Assembly: GCF_900096975.1 (NCBI RefSeq)
Contig: NZ_FMYQ01000008.1
Span: 1-64,000, forward strand
Direction of reading: 5' to 3'
Origin: Paraburkholderia lycopersici
Lineage (GTDB): Bacteria > Pseudomonadota > Gammaproteobacteria > Burkholderiales > Burkholderiaceae
Length of the DNA stretch: 64,000 nt
Part shown: piece after piece, positions 28,175 to 36,572 of the stretch
Layout of the letters: each line of letters starts with the position of its first letter
Position numbering within the stretch: the stretch's first letter is position 1
Notes under the pieces: generated by a model
What the model was told of the DNA's origin: nothing
Databases searched by the model: none
The model's input: only the letters and a program-made list of their open reading frames with translations
Made by a program: the position numbers and the translations under genes

Positions 28175-28317
28175 CCGCCGGGACTGAGTGCCGCGATGAA
28201 TGGCACGTGGCGCAGCGGCGCGCGATAAAGCTTCGCCTAGGTGACTTGCTAGGCTAGTGCAGCGTGTTGCAGCGGTGGACGACGAACTGGGCGACGCATA
28301 CGCCTCTTCGATGTCGT

Positions 28318-29517
28318 CTACAAGGCGGTGCTGCGTCGCCCAACGCGCCGTTCACGCGGTGCCTCAGATGCTTGTTTTCGCTCGGTATTCGCTCCGTATT
28401 GGCCGAGTTGAATCAATGAGCCGACGAAGGCCTCTGCAGCGCCGGCTCTTGAGAACTGGAAGCACTCCTGTATACCCTGTGCAGAAGACAGTTTTAGTTC
28501 CTCGTATTGGGCGATTGGAATCTGTCGGTTGTTATTGAAACGCCGGTCTGGGGTCCCGTTTTTATTGACGAAGCGCCAAGTGTGCCCGACAACCTGGGAG
28601 TCGGACGGAACACGCTCTTCTTCAATGAAACGAGTCAGTCGGGTGTCGATTTTGAGAGAACCGTAGGTACACACGGCCACATGTCTTCCACTAACGACGA
28701 AGACACGGTCTGGATAGAAGTAAAACAGATTGCGGCCAGCATTCAAGCAAGGGACGTCGATGTTGCATTTGACGTGTTTCACGCCGCCGGTGCCAAGCGC
28801 TGCGGTTTTGCGCTTCAATGTTCTCCCCGCTCCAGCATTGTAGCGACCGTCCAAAACTTGCCCGCTCGCCAGAATGCGCCATGAAGCGCGACAGTCCCTC
28901 AAGGCGGAGAAGGTACCTAAAACACGCTCATAAGTCTGCTCGGCGCTACTGTCGAAATCATAGAAGAGAACCGTACTGCGGCGCGCCTCGTCCCACATGT
29001 ACAGCCAGTAGCTGCCGGCGGCCACCACAATCGACAGAACAGCCAATGTGCCTATCAAGATAGGGTTGGGATTCCCGTCTGCGGGCAGGGCATTGAGCCA
29101 TAGGATACAGAGCAAGACCAACGGGCAATACCACACAGCGAACTTGCGGCGCTTGCCGTTGATTTCCTTGACCAGGTCAGCGGAGTCAGTGTCGGAGAGC
29201 TGCCGAACGTCTGCAGATTGAATAACCTCGAGCGGCGCGACGGTGGCACTACCGCTCGGGATGAATCGCTGCCCTTGTCGCGGCTCCGTCTCCTCAGAGG
29301 AGGCCGGCATCGGTGCTGGGACTTGAGTTCCTTGAGAGCGCATCGTCCCCATGGACTTGCGGTATGTGAACCCGCCACCCGACATCGAAATGTAGTTGCC
29401 GCGCGGGCCTGTCCCCACCCGAAATCCCGGTACTCCAACGGATACTCCAACGCCAGAACTCGAGAGATTAAATCGAAATGGTCCAGCCTTGATTGACTTC
29501 CTGAACGACAGCCCCAC
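28318..29517 (-). CDS. DUF4236-domain membrane protein
   Basis: Residues 1-52 (MGLSFRKSIKAGPFRFNLSSSGVGVSVG...) are a clear DUF4236 domain, a short beta-rich module of unknown function found at the start of many bacterial proteins. Two transmembrane helices follow near residues 125-165 (VWYCPLVLLCILWLNAL and ILIGTLAVLSIVVAAGSYWLYM), then a ~220-residue soluble region with FYFYPDRVFVVSGRHVAVCTYGSLKI. Length is 399 residues. It lies 111 bp downstream of the end... of the large helicase gene's region on the same strand, so it could share that gene's transcript. Function unknown. Confidence 0.75.
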   Translation of the reverse strand: MGLSFRKSIKAGPFRFNLSSSGVGVSVGVPGFRVGTGPRGNYISMSGGGFTYRKSMGTMRSQGTQVPAPMPASSEETEPRQGQRFIPSGSATVAPLEVIQSADVRQLSDTDSADLVKEINGKRRKFAVWYCPLVLLCILWLNALPADGNPNPILIGTLAVLSIVVAAGSYWLYMWDEARRSTVLFYDFDSSAEQTYERVLGTFSALRDCRASWRILASGQVLDGRYNAGAGRTLKRKTAALGTGGVKHVKCNIDVPCLNAGRNLFYFYPDRVFVVSGRHVAVCTYGSLKIDTRLTRFIEEERVPSDSQVVGHTWRFVNKNGTPDRRFNNNRQIPIAQYEELKLSSAQGIQECFQFSRAGAAEAFVGSLIQLGQYGANTERKQASEAPRERRVGRRSTAL

Positions 29518-29628
29518 GATAATTCCCCGTAGACACTTTAGTTGATATGAGCTGGAGTATGGCTACAAGGTTTGCCCCAGCCGTCACCATGCGAATCGTC
29601 CAAATCCGCCTGGACGCTTACGGATGAT

Positions 29629-32600
29629 TCATTTCCTCAAACGAACTAAACCGCCCTCGACAACGACCATCGTCTGAAGTTGTCCGTGGACGAGTGCTCG
29701 AGAAATGCGCGCACCGGCCTCAGCAGTTGTCCTGGCCACACCCAGCAACCGGCAAACTGCCTTCGACAGCCCATCCTGCGACGTGCTGCCTTGCTGCATC
29801 AGGATGTGTACGGCGGCGTTGCCCAGTTCTTCGAGGTTAATCTCGTCGATACTGCGGCGCGTTTCGGGGTCGCTTCCTGGCACCCGGATACCCTTCCAAT
29901 CGTTCGGATTTGCATGCTCTGGCCAATAGAAAGTGACGCTATCATCCATCGTGCGGGCCACTTGCCGAGGCACCAATGCACTCAAATGAGCCTCGATGCG
30001 GCTACCGACCCTAGACAGCCCCCACGCCCGCGTGACGCGCTTGAATACCACTGCCTGCGATACTGGCCCTTCCGTTTGAATCACCCGAAGTAGTTGAGCA
30101 GCCAAGGTCGACATCGAACGGCTTTCATAGAAAAGGTCTGGATTGCCCTTATCTAGGTTGGCCAGTTCATATTCGGGAAGCTGCGCGTCAGGAGCAACCG
30201 GCTCCACGACCGACTCGGCTTCGGCGTACAAGGTATGCGACTCTTCCTCGTGCGCAGCTTCTTCTGGTAGTTCAACCGCCGGTTCGTCCTCGGTGGGCAC
30301 CGTCGCTACCAACTCTTCCAGGCGGGCCACAAGCTTTCGCATCGGCTCTTCCGGATTCAGCCACCAGTCCGTGGACCAGATTCGATGCAGCTCCCAGCCA
30401 AGACCCTCAAGGACATGCTGGCGGAGTCGGTCTCGGTCACGAGCCGTCGCGCCCGAGTGGTACATGGCGCCGTCGCACTCAACGCCTAGCAGATAGCGGC
30501 CCGGCGCACGCGGGTCCACTACGCCAATATCAATCCGGTAACCCGACACGCCGACCTGCGGGTGAACTATCCAACCTTTCTCGCGAAGAGCGAAAATAAC
30601 TTGCCGCTCGAACGGACTGTCAGGTTCTCTCCCAGTCGGCATGCTTTGTTCAACCAGGGCGCGCGGGCCCCGGATAGCGAATTCCAAATAGTTCTTCAGG
30701 TCTCGAACGCCGGCAGCCCTGACACGCGACAGGTCAATCTGCTCGGGCAACAGCGTACTGAAAATCACGATGCCGACACGGGCACGCGATACGGCCACGT
30801 TGAGACGCCGATGGCCACCTTCCAGATTCAACGGCCCGAAGTTGAGACTGACCTTGCCCGACTTATCCGGACCATAGGTGATGGAGAAGAAAATGATGTC
30901 GCGCTCATCACCCTGAACGTTTTCCAGGTTCTTGATGAACAGCGGTTCCTGCGCCGCCTGTGCAATAGCCTGGTCCAGCTGCTGGGATGCCCGGCGCCGT
31001 TCGTCCAGCATCCGTTCAATCAGGCTCTGCTGCGCTTGATTGAAGGTCACCACGCCAAGCGTCAGACGTCGCTTCGTCGCGTCGAGGTAATGCTGTTCAA
31101 TTGCCTTGACGATGGCATCGGCTTCCGCGCGGTTAGTCCTCGAGCCGCCGCGGTCGTAGACACCATGAACGCGTTCGAAGTGCACACTCTGGTCGTTTGT
31201 GACGGGCGATGGGAAGGTGACCAGCTCATTGTCGTAATACGTGAAATTGCTGAAGGTAATCAGCCCTTCATGCTTGCTTCGGAAGTGCCAGGTCAACCGC
31301 AGTTCAGGCAGGCCGATACTAAGGCACTCATCCAGGATGCTCTCCAGGTCCTGGACGTCGTCGCTGTCCACGCCATCGTCAGAGTCATCTGAGCGGGAGA
31401 AGAAACTGGTCGGCGGCAGTTGCTTCGGGTCGCCGACGCAGACGAGCTGCTTGCCGCGCGCAATGGCACCGACGGCATCCCACACCGGAATCTGGGAAGC
31501 CTCGTCGAAGATGACCACGTCGAACTGGGCGTGCGACGCGTCCAGATACTGGGCGACCGACAAAGGCGACATCAGCAGGCATGGCTTCAGCCGGGTCATC
31601 AGGCTCGGCAGGTTTTGCACCAGTTGCCGAATCGGCATGTGCTTGCGCTGCTTCTGCAGTTCGCGTCGCAATTTCCCCAGCTCAGAATCTGCGCCGGGCG
31701 TGACCTCGACGCCCGCCGGAATCTGTCCCGCCAGTTTGGCCGCAATATATTGCTGGGTCAGCTTCTGGAAACGCTCGTCGGCCTCCTTGAACTCGGCAAT
31801 CTTGCGGTCATGCTCGGCACTCGCGAAACTACAGAGTACGGGCTCCCGGTCAATCGCTTTCCGCAGCCACCAGCTCTGGTAGCTGTATTCGAAGAACACC
31901 GCCACGCTGGACAACGGTGCCTCACCAGCCTCCAGTGCATCCACAATTCCCTGCAATCCGTTGCTAATTGCATTGGCGCGGGATTTCCGCCACAGGCACC
32001 ACGGCTGCAATTGTCGCGAGGCCGATTGCCATCCCTGAAGCAGGCTCGACAGTCGAGGAGTTATACCGGCTACGGTCGGGTCCAATCCGAGCTCGGCCTG
32101 ACACTGTCCAAGCTCAACAACATGGCGGAGTTGGGCCGTGAACTCTCGATAGCAATCTCGGTACGACAGCAAACTTGCGCCAAGAGGCATGTCTGCCTTC
32201 AGCATGCTCCGGTTGTCGGAAACAAACGGCTGCAGCTTCGTGCGAAGCGTTTGGGCCAGTTCGATGTCATTGCCGGCAATAGCCGTTACCGCGTCGGCAA
32301 AGGATGTTGCCCACCGCTCGGCCGACTCAACGGCGGCCCAGTCCGTCTTCGACGCTGCGAACGTTTCATGCAGCAGCTGTGTCGCATCGTGCGACATGGC
32401 CTCGATGGCCTTGTCTTCGGCGTTGACGGCTGTCAGTGCCGTGATGACAGCCGGCACATCTCCACCTTGAGGGCGACGCTGGTCTTGGCGATACAGGCGC
32501 AGTTTTCCGGTAACCCCACGCTGGGCAAACAGGCTCTTCGGCCACCAGGTATTGGTTGCTGCCGCCCATTGCAGCTTCAGTTGGGACGCGTTCAGGGTAG

Positions 32601-35562
32601 CAACGTCATCCACGTAGTGTTTGCCCAGCGGTTCCCACACCTGATTGCGTGCCAGGCCGTGCTGTCGCAAACTGGCCAGTCTATTGCGAACGTACTCGTC
32701 ATGCGCCGACCGGGCAACATCGACCGGGACGGTGGGTGCGGCAGAAAGCACGTCGGCTAGTACATCGACCGTGCCCAACCCATTCAGGGAAAATGCAATC
32801 TTGGGAAGACCCAGCTGATTCAGCAGGTTTAACGCGGCCTCGTCCAGATTCTTGGTTTGGGCATCGAACTTCGAAATCGCATCGATAAACTCCTGCTGCC
32901 AGGATGGCGTCCACTCAGTTCTGTGAACGACCGCCAGAGGATGGTTCTGCAAGCTGCTCAACTGGCTAGCCAATGCTCCCATCTGGCGGCAGGCGTCGCG
33001 CAGTGCCTCGAGTTGCGTACGGTCATGTACATCGGCATCGGCCCATGGCATCACGCCAGGTCGCCATTCCGCATACTGCAGGCTGGTTCCGATGGCATCG
33101 TAAATGGTCAGGTCGTTCGGATGGATGCGATGCAGCGCACGCGCAACGCCGTTGAGGTCTGTTCGAAGCGTCAGTAGCCGTTCCGACTCTCGCTCCCAGT
33201 CCTTGACCGTGCGTGTCCCGGCTGCATCGAGGGCGACGCCGAGCTGTTTCAAGACGTCTGCTTTCTTTGCCTTCGACGAATGCAGTTCGAGGCAAAACGG
33301 CCCCAAACCGAGGCTGCTGAGCCGGCGGTGCACCACCTCCAGCGCGGCCATCTTCTCCGAGACAAACAGCACGGTCTTTCCGGTAGCCAGCAGGTGCGCA
33401 ATCAGGTTCGAAATGGTCTGACTCTTGCCCGTACCCGGCGGACCTTCAATGACGAGATTCTTGCCTTCCGCGGCGACGCAAACGGCACGTAACTGCGACG
33501 AGTCCGACAGCAACGGGGTGAACAGGTCCCGAGGCCGAAATTTCTCATCCAGGGTGCCAGGTTCGAAGCCCGTTGCGCTGTCAGCAAATGCCTTGCCGGG
33601 GTCGTTAATCAGATGAGCGACAACGCTGTTTTCCTGGAGCTGCTTCTGACGGTCCTGGAGGTCTTTCCACATCAGGTATTTCGTGAACGCGAAGATACCC
33701 AGATGGACCTGCTCCTTAACCTCCCATCCCTTCAACTCGGCTACATGCAGGCGGAAGGTTTGCAGAATCCCGCTGACGTCGATGCCATGGTCATCGGCGG
33801 GCAAGACGTCAAACGACGGCAGCTTCAGGCTGAAGTCCTGCTGCAGCTTTTGCAGCAACGTTGGATTCACGAGCGCGTCGTCGTCGTGACGTGCCAGGCG
33901 GAAACCACTTCGGACAGACTGACGGGTCAGCGTGACGGGGATTAGCAGAATCGGAGCCAGGTGGCTGGATTCGGCATCCTTGGTCTCCCGCCATTCCAGC
34001 ATCCCGAAAGCCAGAAACAGCGTATTGGCACCGCCTTCCTCCATGCCTGTGCTGGCCGTCCGGAATATATCGAGAAGCCGACCTTCCAGCGTTTCTTCCT
34101 CGACATCCGTGACGATTTCGTTTCTGCCGAGTGCGTCAGTTGCGAGGTCATCCATTGCAGCCGTGCCGTTTCGACCGGCATACACATCGGCGTCGCGGCC
34201 GTCCAAACCGGACATCAGCTTCGGCTTCGCACGAACGCGGAATTCTTTTCCGTCCACAAGCCGGTCTTCCAGTGCACTCAGGTCGGGGCAGATGACCCGC
34301 AGCGAAGATTTCGTCGGCTTGAAATTCAGAAGCTTGTTGCGAAGCGTCAGGTCGAGCAGCTTGCTCTTCCATTTCGCCAGACGCCCCTCTGGAGTTTCTG
34401 GCGTGACATCATCGCGTAGAGGTATGACGACGGGGTCTAGCCGCGGCAACGGCGGTACGTCCTCGATGACGGGCGTTTCGGCCTTGGCAATCGGGACATT
34501 CTGCTCGTCGGACTGCGATGAACGGGACGGGAGCGGGCGAATCTGAACTTCGCGGGCGCGCCGGACATCGACGGCGTACGCGAACTCGGCTTCGTCATTC
34601 AGGTGTTCCCCGCCACGGGTGCAGGCCCAGCGAAGCGACGGCTTCTGTCCGCCTGCGACGCCCGTGGTTTCGAAGACCATGAACTCGCCGGATTTCACTC
34701 GCTTGCGAACCGCCTGAACATCGTCCACCAATGCGGTCGGGAAACTGGTGTCTATCAGCCAGACACCGACCCAGGCGTGACCTTCCTTGAAGAGCACGAC
34801 GGGATGCAGACCTGCCTGCTCCAGGCAGGAGGCAAACAGCATGGCGAGGTCCAGACACGTCGCAAGCTTGCCGTCCAGGATGCGTTCCGGCGTCCGGATT
34901 TTCTGACCGTCATTTCCGAACGACGCTGGCGGGTTGGAGTATTGGATGTCTTCCGCAACTATCGTGCTGTAGATAGCCGACACCTGTTTCCAGACCTTTT
35001 CCCGATTTTTGGACTGGTATCCGTCCATAGACAGGTCGGCCGACGTCTGACGCAACAAGCCGGAGGCACGTGCGAGGAGCTTGTCTACGACCCGCGAGTT
35101 CGGCATGCAAAACGCGGCGAGCAGTTCGGGTAACGACCGCGTACCTGCCCACTGGTCGTAGGCGAGCACATCAATGTTGTGCGTTGCCGTTACGAGTTCC
35201 GTTTCATCGACGCGCAGCGTCGCTGTGATGATGGCTCGCTCAGACTCGTCGAGCTGGCTGAAATACTGGTGGTCCGGACGTAGGTCGACCGGTGCGAGGC
35301 GGCGGCTCTCGCCGGGCGCCAATGCCTCGAAGCGGAAGCGGGCACGCTCGGCAAAAGCTGGCACACATTTGACCAGTAGCTCGACATCAGAGAGCGTCGT
35401 CTCCCCATCATTTACGACAAGAATTTCACGGACGACCGGGACATTGTTCTGGATTGCCGCATACCCGATGGTCAGGTCGGCAATAACCTGAACGCTCGGT
35501 AGCTTCCTGTCGGTGTCGGTCGTCAAGTTCTCTGCGTCATCTGCCTGTCCTTGCGTCATCAC
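29629..35562 (-). CDS. DUF4011-type SF1 helicase with Vsr-like nuclease and DUF3320
   Basis: A 1977-residue multidomain protein. Residues about 20-120 are beta-rich; 195-310 hold a transglutaminase-like fold (ATCLDLAMLFASCLEQAG, GHAWVGVWL); from about 390 (LAKWKSKLLDLTLRNKLLNFKP) is the DUF4011 helicase linker. Superfamily-1 helicase motifs follow: Walker A VIEGPPGTGKSQT, Walker B FDVVIFDEASQIP, ENVQGDERDIIF and GGHRRLNVAVSRAR. Next is a Vsr/MTES_1575-like nuclease (GYRIDIGVVDP... GVECDGAMYHSGATARDRDRLR), then an acidic linker and a DUF3320 region at the end. Single proteins of this design are reported as stand-alone defence helicases (Hhe-like). It is undamaged and reads as a monogenic unit. 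Confidence 0.85.
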   Translation of the reverse strand: MMTQGQADDAENLTTDTDRKLPSVQVIADLTIGYAAIQNNVPVVREILVVNDGETTLSDVELLVKCVPAFAERARFRFEALAPGESRRLAPVDLRPDHQYFSQLDESERAIITATLRVDETELVTATHNIDVLAYDQWAGTRSLPELLAAFCMPNSRVVDKLLARASGLLRQTSADLSMDGYQSKNREKVWKQVSAIYSTIVAEDIQYSNPPASFGNDGQKIRTPERILDGKLATCLDLAMLFASCLEQAGLHPVVLFKEGHAWVGVWLIDTSFPTALVDDVQAVRKRVKSGEFMVFETTGVAGGQKPSLRWACTRGGEHLNDEAEFAYAVDVRRAREVQIRPLPSRSSQSDEQNVPIAKAETPVIEDVPPLPRLDPVVIPLRDDVTPETPEGRLAKWKSKLLDLTLRNKLLNFKPTKSSLRVICPDLSALEDRLVDGKEFRVRAKPKLMSGLDGRDADVYAGRNGTAAMDDLATDALGRNEIVTDVEEETLEGRLLDIFRTASTGMEEGGANTLFLAFGMLEWRETKDAESSHLAPILLIPVTLTRQSVRSGFRLARHDDDALVNPTLLQKLQQDFSLKLPSFDVLPADDHGIDVSGILQTFRLHVAELKGWEVKEQVHLGIFAFTKYLMWKDLQDRQKQLQENSVVAHLINDPGKAFADSATGFEPGTLDEKFRPRDLFTPLLSDSSQLRAVCVAAEGKNLVIEGPPGTGKSQTISNLIAHLLATGKTVLFVSEKMAALEVVHRRLSSLGLGPFCLELHSSKAKKADVLKQLGVALDAAGTRTVKDWERESERLLTLRTDLNGVARALHRIHPNDLTIYDAIGTSLQYAEWRPGVMPWADADVHDRTQLEALRDACRQMGALASQLSSLQNHPLAVVHRTEWTPSWQQEFIDAISKFDAQTKNLDEAALNLLNQLGLPKIAFSLNGLGTVDVLADVLSAAPTVPVDVARSAHDEYVRNRLASLRQHGLARNQVWEPLGKHYVDDVATLNASQLKLQWAAATNTWWPKSLFAQRGVTGKLRLYRQDQRRPQGGDVPAVITALTAVNAEDKAIEAMSHDATQLLHETFAASKTDWAAVESAERWATSFADAVTAIAGNDIELAQTLRTKLQPFVSDNRSMLKADMPLGASLLSYRDCYREFTAQLRHVVELGQCQAELGLDPTVAGITPRLSSLLQGWQSASRQLQPWCLWRKSRANAISNGLQGIVDALEAGEAPLSSVAVFFEYSYQSWWLRKAIDREPVLCSFASAEHDRKIAEFKEADERFQKLTQQYIAAKLAGQIPAGVEVTPGADSELGKLRRELQKQRKHMPIRQLVQNLPSLMTRLKPCLLMSPLSVAQYLDASHAQFDVVIFDEASQIPVWDAVGAIARGKQLVCVGDPKQLPPTSFFSRSDDSDDGVDSDDVQDLESILDECLSIGLPELRLTWHFRSKHEGLITFSNFTYYDNELVTFPSPVTNDQSVHFERVHGVYDRGGSRTNRAEADAIVKAIEQHYLDATKRRLTLGVVTFNQAQQSLIERMLDERRRASQQLDQAIAQAAQEPLFIKNLENVQGDERDIIFFSITYGPDKSGKVSLNFGPLNLEGGHRRLNVAVSRARVGIVIFSTLLPEQIDLSRVRAAGVRDLKNYLEFAIRGPRALVEQSMPTGREPDSPFERQVIFALREKGWIVHPQVGVSGYRIDIGVVDPRAPGRYLLGVECDGAMYHSGATARDRDRLRQHVLEGLGWELHRIWSTDWWLNPEEPMRKLVARLEELVATVPTEDEPAVELPEEAAHEEESHTLYAEAESVVEPVAPDAQLPEYELANLDKGNPDLFYESRSMSTLAAQLLRVIQTEGPVSQAVVFKRVTRAWGLSRVGSRIEAHLSALVPRQVARTMDDSVTFYWPEHANPNDWKGIRVPGSDPETRRSIDEINLEELGNAAVHILMQQGSTSQDGLSKAVCRLLGVARTTAEAGARISRALVHGQLQTMVVVEGGLVRLRK

Positions 35563-36380
35563 CCCGTTCCTTACTATTCGGACATAAATTCAACCGGGTC
35601 GCCATTCCTTTGGACGGCGTCATCCAGGTTGAGCCACGATACTGATTGTGCGATTTCCTCGCATTCGCGCGTAAGAATTTTATTCTCTCTTCACACATGT
35701 CGGTTGTGTCAACATCGCGTTTTTATTCCCTCGGCTCAGCCTGAATATCCGGTATTACTGACTACTATTCGCGAGAATTCGCCGAATCCATGCGTAGTGC
35801 ATAGGGGAGCTGCGAATCGTAATCCCGGTGAACTACGAGGCGACGAAGGATAGTGAGTGAGCGGCAGGAGGCCTTTGCCATCTTCCGACTGCGTCTGGGG
35901 ATTCATCGCTATCCGTATGGGCGGCAGGTATTTGTATATCGCTCATTGCTCAAAACGCAAATGAGTCGTGTCAGGTTGATTCTACCTATGGTGTGGCGAA
36001 GGGCGGCTCGAACCGCATGACGGCGGGTCGGTTCAAGGGTTTTGAGCCCTTTAACGACCATAAAACTTGAAAAATTTCCACGATTTACTACGGTAAACCC
36101 ACGCCGGTGCAATGCTGGCGTGTAGTTTTGAGAATGGACTTGCCACCGTAATGCTGCCCGCTCGCGCGGTTGTCCCCCTATTTATGAGAGGGTACGACAG
36201 GAGGTCGCGATGCGGCTGGGCCTTTTCAGCAAGGCAGTACGCCAGGCGAACAGTCTCGGTGCGCCTTCCCATGGACGGGGCATCCGTCCCCTTCGAATTT
36301 CCCACTTTGCTTTGCCCGGTCCCTCACCTTTCGAGTCGTGCCGGTGTACACACCGCTGTGTAGGCATCACGAAGGTAGGT

Positions 36381-36394
36381 GTTTACCCGTAAAC
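36381..36394. promoter_or_regulatory. Palindrome GTTTAC-cc-GTAAAC upstream of tnsAB
   Basis: A perfect 6-bp inverted repeat, about 180 bp before the TnsAB ATG, with a related half-site pair at 36084-36097. It could be an operator for the tns operon; no regulator candidate is adjacent. Confidence 0.35.
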
Positions 36395-36425
36395 GACCCT
36401 TGCGAGCCCCAACGCTGCCAGTTGC

Positions 36426-36455
36426 AAAATCTCCCTTGCGACTCTGGGAGATTTT
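36426..36455. terminator. 10-bp hairpin upstream of tnsAB
   Basis: AAAATCTCCC-N10-GGGAGATTTT, followed by CGATTTTATC. It can end transcription in either direction. Placed before the tns operon it would shield the transposase from cargo read-through. Confidence 0.6.
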
Positions 36456-36572
36456 CGATTTTATCTCGCAGCTTTTTGTGCGTTTATGGCTATTTTGGTG
36501 AATTTTGCTGCTTGATTGGCGAAAGATGTTGCATTAGAGTGCGCTCCGATTCGATTTTTTTCGGCAGCATTC

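Larger units (their letters stand above)
35563..36515. other. 950-bp regulatory gap before the tns operon
   Basis: No gene is convincing here. The stretch contains short GTAAAC-bearing palindromes (TTTAC-tacg-GTAAA at 36084-36097 and GTTTAC-cc-GTAAAC at 36381-36394) and a 10-bp hairpin at 36426-36455. I looked for a transposon left end (TGT plus CATAA-type repeats) and did not find one. Confidence 0.5.

Noticed and set aside
31420..32760. 446-codon plus frame inside the DUF4011 helicase gene
   Set aside because: Antisense shadow of a strongly supported protein; no domain, no ribosome site.
36516..36572. TTG at 36516 as the TnsAB start
   Set aside because: The ATG at 36573 is a stronger start and the extra 19 residues add nothing family-like.
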